NCBI GenBank assembly: GCA_949128115.1
Contig: OX421963.1
Location: forward strand, 58,771,306 to 58,835,305
Direction: 5' to 3'
Source: Anaspis maculata
Taxonomy: Eukaryota > Arthropoda > Insecta > Coleoptera > Scraptiidae
Length of the DNA: 64,000 nt
Part shown: one piece after another, positions 1 to 9,769 of the stretch
How the letters are laid out: the number at the start of each line of letters is the position of its first letter
Position numbering within the stretch: position 1 is the first letter of the stretch
Notes under the pieces: generated by a model
Told to the model about the DNA's origin: nothing
The model's input: the letters and a program-made list of their open reading frames with translations, nothing else
The model's database searches: none
Program-made: the position numbers and the translations under genes

Positions 1-61
1 CTTTCCCCTTACTTAATAATTGTCTTATTTAACGAGGCGACATTTAACTAGTGTTGCTGCC

Positions 62-106
62 AGACGAGACGAGACAAGACTTTGGAATGTCTAGTCTCGT
101 CTCGAG
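62..106. repeat. Short GACGA-rich hairpin
   Basis: CGAGACGAGAC (65-75) is the reverse complement of GTCTCGTCTCG (94-104), giving an 11-bp stem with an 18-nt loop. The left side is a simple GACGA repeat. No function is evident. Confidence 0.6.
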
Positions 107-253
107 ATCCCAAGATACTAATTTGAATTTACAACTGACACATAAATTATTATTACAGAAAGTATAATTATGATAATTCTAATTTTACCTCAGTAATTAA
201 ATACATGTCGTCGCAGTTCAACGACAGAATATCGTCAATATAAATTGTTGCGC

Positions 254-485
254 TTAGGTGACGCCCTTGTTTACCTCGCTGTTAGCACTATCGCATCGCT
301 TCTGAATCCAACTGTGGCCGCCTGCTCCGGTTTCAAGCCGGAGTTTGTTGGCTTCGCGAAGTTCTGGCAAGTTCCTGCACAGCTCCTCCGCCAATTTGCA
401 AGTGTGTCTCATTCGCACGTCGCAATCTCCATCAAGTTCCGTAATCAAATGCCTCAGATGTACATTCACATCACTAGAACAGTGA
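254..485 (-). CDS. Unrecognised reading frame, possible coding remnant
   Basis: On the minus strand an open frame of about 75 codons ends at 254. It is rich in charged residues with alternating Leu/Glu/Arg (for example KLAEELCRNLPELREANKLR) and could form an amphipathic helix. No ATG opens it: the first codons follow an in-frame TGA, so it would have to be an exon or a decayed mobile-element ORF. The opposite strand is also open over this stretch, which weakens the case. I do not recognise the family. Confidence 0.2.
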
Positions 486-792
486 ACACTTCATTTGACA
501 AAACTTTTTTTTGCGAGATTTGCGAAATGGCGAAGATCGAGCAGCTGGGTTCTGTCTGCTGAATCGCTCGGTATTTCTGAGGACTGATGGGCTTGCGTAT
601 CCGTGCCTCAATATGCAGACAAGCTGACATGCTCCAAAACTTCAAATGAGGTTCGGTACGCGACGCGACGGGGCGGAGTCTTCGCGGGCCGCCATCAAAA
701 TGCTATCGCATTTTAGCGAAAATCACGTCCATGGCTGTTTTGTTAACTAGTAGTATATTGGAAATAAAAAAAGATAGGTGCTTTGCTGGAAT

Positions 793-1966
793 TAATTCAA
801 ACAAAAACGATTTTTTTTACCATGGCAAGCTTACAGTCCCTTCTTCAACATATCAAAAGTCCTCAACTCTGGGACTGCTACAAATTAGTGTACAGGGTGA
901 AAATTTATTATTTTTCTTTACTTTCTTTTTTTCTTGAAAAACTGATAACCGAAAAAAACCTTTCTAGGCTAGTTTGATAGGCCATAGTCTTCCAATAAAC
1001 ATATAAGAAATATACTACTCAGCAACTGCTGTGTATCAAGTTACAGGGTGAAAACTATTTTTCATCTTCAATTTTTTTTCTTAATGGAACTGATCTAGAT
1101 TGAAGCCGGTTCCAGTTCTTTTGCAAGCTTATAATGTCATACTGAACATATAAAAAGGATACATTTCTGCAACTGCTGCTTTTCAATTTACAGGGTGAAA
1201 AGTCATTTTCACGTTTCAATTTTTTCCTTGGTAAAATTGGCTCACACATCAATTTCGACTGATTCTTCTGTAAACTTGAAGTTTCTAGTCAAACATATCA
1301 AAATAATACATTTCTGCTACAGCTATGTTTTTTTTACAAATTTAAATGTTTGGGTATATTCGGGTATATTTCATCAAAAATTCAAAAAATCTTGGAACGC
1401 AACCAAACATTTAAATTTGTTAATAAAAACGTAGCTGTAGCAGAAATGTATTATTTTGATATGATTGACTAAAAACCCCAAATTTACAGAAAAACCAGTC
1501 GCAATTGTTGTGTGGGCCGATTTCATCAAGAAAAAAATTGACACGCGAAAATGACTTTCCACCCTGTAAATTGAAAAGCAGCAGATGCAGAGATGTGTCC
1601 TTTTTATATTCTCAGTATGACATTATAAGCTTGCTAAAGAACTGGAACCGGCTTCAATCTAGATCAGTTCCACTAAGAAAAAAAATTTGAGATGAAAAAT
1701 AGTTTTCACCCTGTAACTTGATACACAGCAGTTGCTGAGTAGTATATTTCTTATATGTTTATAGGAAGACTATGACCTATCAAACTAGCCTAAAACGGTT
1801 TTTTTCAGTAATCAGTTTTTTGAGAAAGAAAGGAAATAAAGAAAAATAATAAACTTTCACCCTGTATACTAATTTGTAGCAGTCCGAGAGTTGAAGACTT
1901 TTGATATGTTGAAGAGGGAACTGAAAGCTAGCCATAGTAAAAAAATCGTTTTTGTTTGAATTTATA
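793..1966. mobile_element. Foldback (inverted-repeat) element, ~1.17 kb
   Basis: The left arm from 793 (ATTCAAACAAAAACGATTTT) pairs with the right arm ending at 1966. The two arms meet at about 1380, where AACCAAACATTTAAATTTG mirrors CAAATTTAAATGTTTGGG. Arms are about 580 bp with almost no spacer. The motif TACAGGGTGAAA recurs inside at about 890, 1045 and 1190 and in mirror image at 1560, 1710 and 1860, so each arm is itself built from about 150-bp units. No protein frame is credible; short ORFs in both arms are mirror images. The right end abuts element A. It is a non-autonomous inverted-repeat transposon of unknown superfamily. Confidence 0.8.
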
Positions 1967-2894
1967 GACCGAAGAAGTGTGACGTCACAACACGGCAACA
2001 TGGCCGGCGGTTGACATTTTCTGGAGGCCAACGTCAAACGTGACACGACCGTGGAATGCACGGTACGTGGCATGCACTTGACGTTTCTCTGTTTGTGTTT
2101 GTCATGTGTTTGTCAACTTTTTGGGAAGGTGAATAACGGAAATGGATATAACAAAAAATAATCCATATTTTGGGCTATATCAGGTGGAGGAAATCAAACT
2201 ATATTGCTATAAACTAAAAACTGCTAACTATAAACTGCGATCCATTGCTCTTTGCCTCTGAGCATCTCATGAACGAGATTGTCGACGGCGATTCTCCTGC
2301 CCAGTTTTTCTTCGAGGTCTTCTCGCTGCTTTGATGGACCGTTACAATGAAAACGAGCGTGTTCCGCGTTGTCCTGACGCTGAGACTTTTGAGGCTCCCC
2401 AGTATTTCTTTCATCCAACTTTGAACCAAGGCGTTCCACTGCCGTTGCCACTGCTCGACGAACTGCTCTATGGCCTTGTTTCTGCTTTCTGGTTTGCTGG
2501 TGGGCACTCCTAGGCTTGTTTCCTCTAATCGCAAGCATCAGGACGAAGGGTGGGATACCCGAGAGCACTCGTGCTGGCATCATGCGGAACCGTTCTGTAG
2601 GCACTGGTGATTCTGAGTGCAGCTTTGCGCAGCTCTCTGTTGGGCTATGTCTGGCCTTTTTGCAACCAAGTCCGCCTGTATGACGCTGGCTGTCTCTTAG
2701 GCTGGCAATTTCAGCAATGCTCACTGCCATTTTGCACTGACTTTTGTGACTTTTGTTGTGAACCTCCAGAAAATGTCATGCCAAACACAACCAAACATAG
2801 AAACGTCACGTTCATGTGATGACGTTGGCCTCCAGAAAATGTCAACCGCCGGCCATGTTGCCATGTTGTGACGTCATCACTTCTCCGGTCTATA
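1963..2894 (-). mobile_element. Element A: ~75-bp TIR transposon carrying an R1/I-type ORF2 3' end
   Basis: The left end TATAGACCGAAGAAGTG is mirrored by the right end CACTTCTCCGGTCTATA. The match runs inward about 75 bp to TTCTGGAGGCCAACGTCA, so these are true terminal inverted repeats. The cargo is on the minus strand (2224-2730). It is the reverse complement of element B next door, with substitutions and a 10-bp indel, so the two are separate diverged copies. A flanking duplication cannot be read because element B begins ten bases later. The superfamily of the mobilising transposase is not determined. Confidence 0.8.
2224..2730 (-). pseudogene. Truncated non-LTR retrotransposon ORF2 C-terminus (R1/I group), in element A
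   Basis: The 168-codon frame ends in a segment typical of the region after the reverse transcriptase in R1/I-type ORF2: an NAEHARFHC cysteine/histidine motif, QREDLEEKLGRR, NLVHEMLRGKEQW and a terminal AVYS. A second frame holds an EQWQRQWN segment matching the QWQREWD-type motif upstream of that region, so the copy has suffered at least one frameshift. The catalytic YADD domain is absent. It is a dead fragment carried inside a DNA element. Family identity is by motif reading, not by search. Confidence 0.65.
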
Positions 2895-3117
2895 AGACCG
2901 GTCTATAAGACCGGAGAAGTGATGACGTCACAACATGGCAACATGGCCGGCGGTTGACATTTTCTGGAGGCCAACGTCACATGAACGTGACGTTTCTATG
3001 TTTGGTTGTGTTTGGCATGACATTTTCTGGAGGTTCACAACAAAAGTCAGTGCAAAATGGCAGTGAGCATTGCTAAAATTGCCAGCCTAAGAGACAGCCA
3101 GCGTCATACAGGCGGAC

Positions 3118-3567
3118 TTGGTTGCAAAAAGGCCAGACATAGCCCAACTCATTGACAGAGAGCTGCGCAAAGCTGCACTCAGAACCACCAGTGCCTACAG
3201 AACGGTTCCGCATGATGCAGCACGAGCACTCTCGGGTATCCCACCCTTAGCCCTGCTTGCGATTAGAGGAAACAAGCCTAGGAGTGCCCACCAGCAAACC
3301 AGAAAGCAGGAACAAGGCCAGAGAGCAGTTCGTCGAGCAGTGGCAACGGCAGTGGAACGCCTTGGTTCAAAGTTGGATGAAAGAAATATTGGGGAGTCTC
3401 AAAAGCCTCAGTGTCAGGACAACGCGGAACACGCTCGTTTTCATTGTAACGGTCCATCAAGGCAGCGAGAAGACCTCGAAGAAAAACTGGGCAGGAGAAT
3501 CGCCGTCGACAATCTCGTTCATGAGATGCTCAGAGGCAAAGAGCAATGGATCGCAGTTTATAGTTAG
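3118..3567 (+). pseudogene. Truncated R1/I-type ORF2 C-terminus, in element B
   Basis: This is the plus-strand partner of the fragment at 2224-2730. Residues from about 20 read RTTSAYRTVPHDAARALSG followed by IPPLALLAIR, which fits the conserved SAYRTVS..A..V.AG.PPI.LL block at the end of the R1/I-type polymerase. After a frame disruption the Cys/His motif NAEHARFHC and QREDLEEKLGRR..NLVHEML follow. It stops at 3567 just before an A/T-rich tail. No reverse transcriptase or endonuclease domain is present, so it cannot act alone. Confidence 0.7.
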
Positions 3568-3725
3568 CAGTTTTTAGTTTATAGCAATATAATTTGATTT
3601 CCTCCACCTGATATAGCCCAAAATATGGATCTTTTTTGTTATATCCATTTCCGTTATTTACCTTCGCAAAAATTTGACAAACACAAACAGAGAAACGTCA
3701 AGTGCATGCCACGTGCCGTGCATCC

Positions 3726-4759
3726 ATAGACAAGGAATGTCAAAACGCTGCGCTTACTTAGATCGGCAACTTGGCTCCAGAATTTGAGCCATGTTCAGCG
3801 CTCTAAGCGAAAAGGAGTGGTACTAATCAGAGAAGTGCCTACTAGATTTTCCGTTTGAAATTGAAGACTCCCAATTATTGTTGATGTGAGCATTTTGCTC
3901 TTGCTCCGTTTGTGCGAGGAGTTGCTAAGTAAATTCCCTTAGCAACTCCTTGCACAAACGAAGCAGAACAAAAATGCTTCTACATCACTTTCTTCCCGTT
4001 TTGTGGACGGTTAAGAAAACCAGATATTAGTAAAAATCGAACATTTATTAAGAAAATGTATACGAATAAAATTATTTTGTAACGGACGCAACAATGAGAT
4101 TCACTAAATTGTCCAGGCGGAGACAAACACTTTTGAGATAAACTCCAATTTTCACAAGCAGGGTCGAAGATGCGCAGGTAATGGGAACTGGAAGCAGCAA
4201 AGCCATCTTCTGTAGTTCTGAAGGTTTCTACTGCTGAATTCAAAACCGGCTCCGGATGTCCTAGCTTGACTTGAGGGCTTGATAAGCGCACCTGGGCGAG
4301 GGGTCCCCGCAGGGAATCCAGAACTTGTTGAATAAAACGTTGCACAAAAACTACTTTGAATACTGCCACACTATCCAATATCCAACACTAATCCACAGTA
4401 TAACTTGCATGGACACTAAACTTGCTATAATAACTAACATTTTTTTTCCAAAGAAGAACGCTGGAAAATGAGGCAAACGAAAAATTTGTTTATAATTCGT
4501 TGCTTTGGCAATCTCACAGCCACTGCGAAACCCTGCCCTACCGCGCTGCAAATTCCGATTTTGGCAAGGATTCTGGAGGGCCGGATCGGGGGGTCTCGGG
4601 ACTCGAGGTATGAATCGGTCGAGCCGAGAAATATCACCAATCAGGGGCGGGAAGAGTGATGCTGGTGCCACCTGGGAAGCAGGAGTGGCGGCCCAACCCC
4701 AGACGCCAACCTCTCGAAAACGTTGCCACGGCAGTTTTACGGGGAGTGCGTAGACCCTG
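3726..4759. mobile_element. 1-kb insertion in element B with 9-bp target duplication
   Basis: CGTGCATCC occurs at 3717-3725 and again at 4760-4768. Element A, the uninterrupted relative, carries the site once. That defines an insertion of 1034 bp with a 9-bp (minimum 8-bp) target duplication. Its ends (ATAGACAAGG and GTAGACCCTG) are not a clear inverted repeat. Inside are a hairpin (3882-3990) and open minus-strand stretches (3980-4378, 4351-4671) that match nothing I recognise. An 8-9 bp duplication fits hAT, P or some retroviral-type integrases; the type is unresolved. Confidence 0.75.
3882..3990. repeat. Hairpin inside the 3726-4759 insertion
   Basis: CGTTTGTGCGAGGAGTTGCTAAG (about 3907-3930, given here as positions with core AGGAGTTGCTAAG) pairs with CTTAGCAACTCCT and GCACAAACG just downstream. 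The stem extends outward through AGCATTTTGCTC against GCAGAACAAAAATGC. The stem totals about 45 bp with a loop of about 9 nt. Confidence 0.75.
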
Positions 4760-5036
4760 CGTGCATCCCACGATCATGTCACGTTTGACGTTGGCCTCCA
4801 GAAAATGTCAACCGCCGGCCATGTTGCCGTGTTGTGACGTCACACTTCTTCGGTCTATAGCCATTCATGAGCCTTTTCTATACTGGATCGCTATCAATGT
4901 TGTTGCTATACCAGAGCAAATAATCTCTTGCCTCTCTCTGTTCGACAGAATGTCAGCAGTTCTCAAGAGCCTACCATATCGTTTACAAATCAATATGGAT
5001 TCATGAGTTTGCATTTGAATTTGGTATTTATGATAT

Positions 5037-5552
5037 TGTTACGAGCGGCAATTCTGGATAACACGCGATCTTTCTAGACTCTTTCCGTTAGGTCGCAGTG
5101 TACAAGTGCGGAGCGTTCTAGTGCATTCCAGAGCGTGCGTGTAGGCTTTCGCCCGTGAAACTAAATGGGGAGATTTGAACGGTCGATCAGAAAACATCAG
5201 CCGAATTGGCGGAGGTGCTGATATTCCAGAGCACATGGGAAGCACGCGAAAGGTGTGTGATTATTTGGGAGTCATCTAGAAACAATATGCCGGGTCACTG
5301 TGGAATTTTCTGGAGGACGATGGGAAGCTCGAGAACACTAATCGGCGGCATATATAAACAGCACCGTCCTCGGCCCAAAAGTTGTGAATTAAAAGTGATC
5401 GAGTGCGATAGAAGCGAAGTAGTCTCAGCGATATTTCCAAGCGTCAATAATTGTTGGCGTGTGTTTATTGTAGTACGAAGTAATAAACAGTGTGTGTTTT
5501 AAAAACGGTCGTTTCAATTATGAACGAACCCGTACGCGAAATACGTAACACA
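5037..5552 (+). mobile_element. Solo LTR 1, gypsy-type retrotransposon
   Basis: The sequence starts TGTTACGAGCGGC and ends CGTAACA(CA). It is matched along its length by 55458-55971 and by an inverted partial copy at 61742-62105. ATAT flanks both sides (5033-5036 and 5553-5556), a 4-bp target duplication on an alternating pyrimidine/purine site as gypsy-group elements prefer. Inside are a TATA box (TATATAAA, about 5350-5357) and a polyadenylation signal AATAAA (5482-5487). No primer-binding site follows, so it is a solo LTR left by recombination. Confidence 0.8.
5348..5357 (+). promoter_or_regulatory. TATA box of solo LTR 1
   Basis: CATATATAAA lies about 200 bp before the LTR end. It is followed by the AATAAA signal at 5482, the expected U3-R-U5 order. 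The second LTR keeps TATATAAAG at about 55779-55787 but has AACAAA where the signal should be. Confidence 0.6.
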
Positions 5553-5699
5553 ATATTCTCGTCTTGAAACCAATGATTCCGTTGCAATGTGTTTCTCACA
5601 AGTACCAGTTTTCACCTTGAAGTCGAAATGTGCATTCAGGTTTGTTTGACCTCAAAAAACGTATAAGAGACTGACACTCTAGAAATTGCTCGTTGACCA

Positions 5700-5963
5700 A
5701 CGCATAAAAGTCTCTAAACAACACATCCATTGAAATCTTGAAGCGACACCTGTTTATATTAAGCCCCATTTCATTCACAACAGAGGAGATCCATAGACAA
5801 ATGAAAAATTATTAGGTATGGCGGATGAAGTAATTCAAGAATCGACTTCAGAATGGTCAAGTTCCCTCCTAGTCGTACACCTAAAAAATCTGGCAGGGAT
5901 GGAAACAAAAAGTGGCGAGTTGTTATCGACTACCGATTCTATAATCAGCCAGTGAGACAATGA
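5700..5963 (+). pseudogene. Ty3/gypsy pol fragment (start of reverse transcriptase)
   Basis: Three-frame reading gives TTEEIHRQMKN, then DEVIQESTSEWSSSLLVV, then PKKSGRDGNKKWRVVIDYR followed by YNQP. This is the classic start of the gypsy reverse transcriptase (E.I..QI..L...GII..S.SPWSSP...VPKK...KWR.V.DYR.LN). One frameshift lies near 5880, a stop at about 5813, and a stop just after YNQP. The palms carrying the catalytic YxDD are missing because the hammerhead-bearing inverted pair begins at 5957. It is probably an older insertion than the adjacent solo LTR. Confidence 0.75.
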
Positions 5964-6157
5964 ACAGTGAGGAATCCCAATAACAGGGCCGATCAGGTCA
6001 CCACCATCAAAATTCAGCAGGTACGTGTTTCGACTTGTTTGGGTTTCCTCAGTGCTAAATCATTCGAGGTGGACCCAAACAGGTCGAAACATGTGTCTGC
6101 TCAATTTCGATGATGGTGGCCCGGTCGGTCCGATGTCTGGGATTACTCACTTTTCAT
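5957..6157. mobile_element. Inverted pair with hammerhead-ribozyme halves (Penelope-like or retrozyme remnant)
   Basis: The left arm (GTGAGGAATCCCAATAACAG, then GGTCACCACCATCAAAATTC) is mirrored by the right arm ending GTCTGGGATTACTCAC. The arms are about 85-90 bp and the spacer about 17 bp. Each arm contains the ribozyme-like core near the centre: minus strand in the left arm, plus strand in the right. The pair interrupts the gypsy pol fragment. Similar inverted pairs lie at 43.4-44.2 and 47.2-47.4 kb. Confidence 0.65.
6013..6059 (-). ncRNA. Hammerhead ribozyme motif, minus strand (degraded)
   Basis: On the minus strand the order is stem I TTTAGCA, core CTGAGGA (fits CUGANGA), a weak stem II around loop CCAAACA, core GAAA, short stem III CACGTACC, then stem I partner TGCTGAA. 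Stem I pairs over 7 bp. The cleavage dinucleotide expected as UC reads CC here; the mate arm on the plus strand (GAAA at 6086-6089, then CATGTGTC and TGCTC) keeps UC and GACC/GGTC in stem II but has lost the CUGANGA box. Neither copy looks active. Confidence 0.5.
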
Positions 6158-8274
6158 TGTCATTGTCAAGCTAACTTTGCATTAAAAGCCGCGCCTTCCA
6201 TAAAGGCACCTCCCCAATCCTCATCTTGGGTTGATAAATTCCGGTAACCGTTAAGTGGAAGACATAGATAGGTGGATAAATTCCCTGGATGGTCCTTCAT
6301 GGCTTTAAGCTTAATAATTATCACGTGGTGAATTTTCTAACACGTATCGACTGCTTTCTAAGTACTCATTTAGCAATTTTTTTGCTTTGCGAAGGGAATT
6401 TGCGGCGTGTATGCCTCATACGTTCGTTCCTATATATTAAGTGTGCAAAAAAAGGAAAATCAATATGTGGTGGTTTCCGGCGCGAAGAGAGGTGATATCG
6501 ATGATGTGAAAACGTCAGTCACCGCGGGCTGTCATCATCGGCGGTGGGCGTCCGCATAACTCTTCGGAGCGGCACCCCGCGGCGTCGGAACTATTTTCCC
6601 GAATTAGGTCACACATCCCTCGCTTCCGGGACCTTGGCGGCATCCCACTTCCCGCTTTACCCGACTTTTCTAATAATCTCCTTTCCAATCCCGTTTTCCC
6701 GGCAGCTTCGAATTCTCCACCGTCGCAACTCCGCCACCAGCCAGCCAGCCAGCCAGCCGGCGGATCTCCCATTTCCTCTTCACCTTCATCTTCGTTCTCT
6801 TCGATTCTTCAATTCTCCAACACGCTCTCTCCTCTCTATTGTTGTTTGCTTCAATAACAGTTATTTGAATTGCAATTGGTAAATATTTTCCTGACACATT
6901 ATCGGCGCGGAAGGTAATTTCGTAATCCACACCGTCACCCGAACGAAACCTCTCGAAGGGTGTAGGTATATATTTGCTGTTCGGCGACGGCGACGCCTGA
7001 CTTTGGTATTAGGTACTCCAAGCTGCAAATTGTTTGCTATTCTTCATATGCGCGTGCGACAAAATGACTTGGCAATTCGGAATGCACTCCATTATTTCTA
7101 TGGTTGGAGGAAAATCCCAGGCCTCAGGGGCGTACAAAAGTAAAGCGCACACTAAAAATTCAAACTTTGTCAGCTATAATTTGTCCCTGCTTTGTCGGTA
7201 ATTGCCGCAGGGGGCTGGGGCTGGGTAAATAACAAAAACAATCCCTTAAACTTACGAATACGGAAAGTTGCGCGCTCCGACCATTATCATCAGATTTTAC
7301 TCTTTTCGCAAATTCCGTAATTACGGTATTTTATTGCTTTCGTTGCTTTGCCCAAGGCAAACGGAACGCTCGATTTATGCTACCTTTAAAATTACTTTTA
7401 GAACAACGGAAGTAAAATAGCTCTAATTCCAGATAAATGTTTACAATTTCCTTTTAGGCTTACGCTCTATACTCACGGACGTGTAACGGAATAAACAACG
7501 ACTTGTTAGTTTTCTAAAACTTCGGGACTATTATTTATTCCAATTTTTTCCCTCAACAGCGTTTGATATTTGAACGGGATATTTAACCAAGAAAAAGCAG
7601 AAGCGCTGTAAGAGTTGACGTCGTCGCCCTCTTTGAACAGAGTTAGTTAGTACCTTGGTAGAGAGCGCTAGAATTGCAAAGTGTCATAAAACAAACGAGA
7701 GTGGCGTTAACTACGGCACTTTGAACATAGTTGGCAGGTAGAGGTGGGATTACTCGGGACGGACGTAATGCAGATAGTGCGGGCAGCACTAAACTGCCGG
7801 CAGTGGCCTCGGCTTCGCATTTTTATTTAACTCCTGCTGGCGCGCTCAAAACGTCCTCCACAATAAATCCAAAAACAAACAACAGCAGTTCCAGGTGTCC
7901 TCCACATAAAACGTGCGAGCTGTTCAGGCCACTAGCCGGGAGCGTTCTGGCCTGATCTTTCCCGGAGTTCCACCAACCCCTAACCTAACCACTAAAACTG
8001 TCAGTCGCCGTAAATATTTATATTAGATGTGGAACCGCTGCCGTACCATCAACGTCTGAATCACGTCCATATCTAATCCCCGGACCCGAAACTCCGGACA
8101 GAGCTCTTAGTTAGGTACTTATTCAGAAGTTCATCCGAAGGCTTACGCGTGTTAAATTTTTGCTCCTTCGATGGAACTAAGCTCGGAACTAAGTGATGCA
8201 GCAGTTGAGCAAAGTTTTGTGATTATAGAATCAAACATCGCTGAAAAGTTTGAAAAAACAGAGGAATAGGTTCC
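6158..8274. other. Unassigned interval
   Basis: No gene or mobile element is recognised. A GC-rich patch lies at about 6515-6800 with a CCAG microsatellite (four to five units at about 6736-6758). Short frames on both strands across it mirror one another and are not convincing. Around 7600-7990 the sequence is again moderately GC-rich. A 5' end of a host gene is possible but I see no initiator context or exon. Confidence 0.4.
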
Positions 8275-8472
8275 TAAGTACCGTACCTATGTTCGTTAAA
8301 ATCATGAATTAGGGCAGGCTGTGAACTTCAAAACGTATGTCCAAAATGTATTCCATGACGACGGCTCATCATGTTGACATCAAATTTGAGTGATTATTGA
8401 TAAATTCACGACATACGTTTTCACTTTCATAGCCTGCCATAATTCATGATTATAACGAATATACGGTACTTA
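8275..8472. mobile_element. Small foldback MITE
   Basis: The left arm AAGTACCGTACCTATGTTCG... with GGGCAGGCTGTGAA and AAAACGTATGT is mirrored on the right by ACATACGTTTTCAC, ATAGCCTGCCATAATTCATG and CGAATATACGGTACTT. Arms are about 70 bp and the spacer about 55 bp. Non-coding. Confidence 0.75.
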
Positions 8473-9769
8473 CACTGCCAGACAAAATTACCGTCATTGA
8501 TTTTTGAAGTATTGGCATAGACCAAACTCTCATCAGTTTTTTTTCCAAAATATTCCTATCAATCTTAGAATATCTTTTTCAACACCACAAACGCGCAGAA
8601 AGGTAGTCCGCAAGATGACAGATATGAAGATCTGAAAGGTGAAATTGTCCAAAAACCATTTTCCTAATTTGATTCTTTTGTTGTGTTGTTTCATGCCGAA
8701 TTTGATTTCAATCTGTTGGGTAGATTTTGAACCATTAAACAGCAAAGTTTTGAACTTTGACATTTTTTACTGTTCAAGAGATGACAGATGGAAAAATACT
8801 TAAAGGGTTTCCTTACTTTATCTAAAAATGTGCGAACGGTAGAACGCAAATTTCTTCGCAACCGCAACAGAAAAAAAACGGGGAAGGTGGCTAAATGTAG
8901 ATAAAAATCAAGAGAATGGAAATGGTACTTCAATTTGTAAATAAAACCATATTTCTCCATAAATGTGGGTAAAATTTTGAAACTTTAATGCTTAGTGTGA
9001 TGAAACCCCCTTTTCTTAATTATTCACACGTGAAACCATTGGCCTGACCTTTACGTTGTGTGTTTAGTTAAGCCCTAGTTTTATAATTCGTTCACCTGAA
9101 TCATTTAAATAAGCTCCCAACTCCCTTGATTTCCCCGTCATGCTAGTATCCCAGCCTATTACTTCCCCAGGTTCTTTAGGAAGAGGACGATTGAACAAAT
9201 GTTGCAAAATAAACAAAGTCTCAAAAACCACAATAAAAGTTCATCCTAATTACCTGCGAAAACCTGCGCTTAATTATTTCCACTCTTCCAATTTAACTCC
9301 GTTTCCGTATCCTTTCTAATCTGAAGAGCTATTCACGAGCTAAATTTCATAACGCACTTGACTTTTAATTCCTTGCATAATTAGATATTACCTCGTTGAT
9401 TTTACTTCCAACCCTTCCCTAATTTGAATCAACCCTTTGCTTCGTCTAGCACATTTTTATCTGTACTCAGAGAAATCTCGACTATTGAGTTGTACTTAGA
9501 GAGAGATTATTATTCACTTAGTATTGTCTTTGTATTTCGAAATTATAGCCATTCATGTAAATAGGGATCAAAATAATTTATATGGAAGTTGACTGTAGTA
9601 ATTAGATCAATTTACTTCAAGCTGGTGCTGTACTTTCAACTTACAGAATTGCCACGCAGCTATAGTTCAACTCGGTGTATATTCCTACGTCAGGTGCGCA
9701 ATTTAGGTGTTAGGCCTTAATTTATTAACCTGGAAAGTTCTATTACTTTTCGATGTCTTGCAGATAATT
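8473..9769. other. Unassigned interval with a dispersed repeat
   Basis: Bases 8906-9000 (AAATCAAGAGAATGGAAATG, then TTTGAAACTTTAATGCTTA) recur in direct orientation at 17353-17450. The rest is AT-rich with no frame above background. Confidence 0.5.

Larger units (their letters stand above)
2904..4859 (+). mobile_element. Element B: inverted copy of element A, interrupted by a 1-kb insertion
   Basis: The element begins TATAAGACCGGAGAAGTG and ends CACTTCTTCGGTCTATA, with the same 75-bp terminal repeats as element A but in opposite orientation. Bases 2904-3725 mirror 2066-2894 at about 95 percent by eye, with only about ten bases between the copies, so together they form a hairpin with arms of about 820 bp. 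Copy B has a 10-bp insertion near 3150 relative to A. The rest of B (4760-4859) lies beyond the insertion at 3726-4759. Confidence 0.8.

Noticed and set aside
1963..3725. Assembly inversion artefact as the cause of the A/B pair
   Set aside because: The copies differ by substitutions, a 10-bp indel and the 1-kb insertion, which a chimeric read would not give; long-read confirmation would still be useful.
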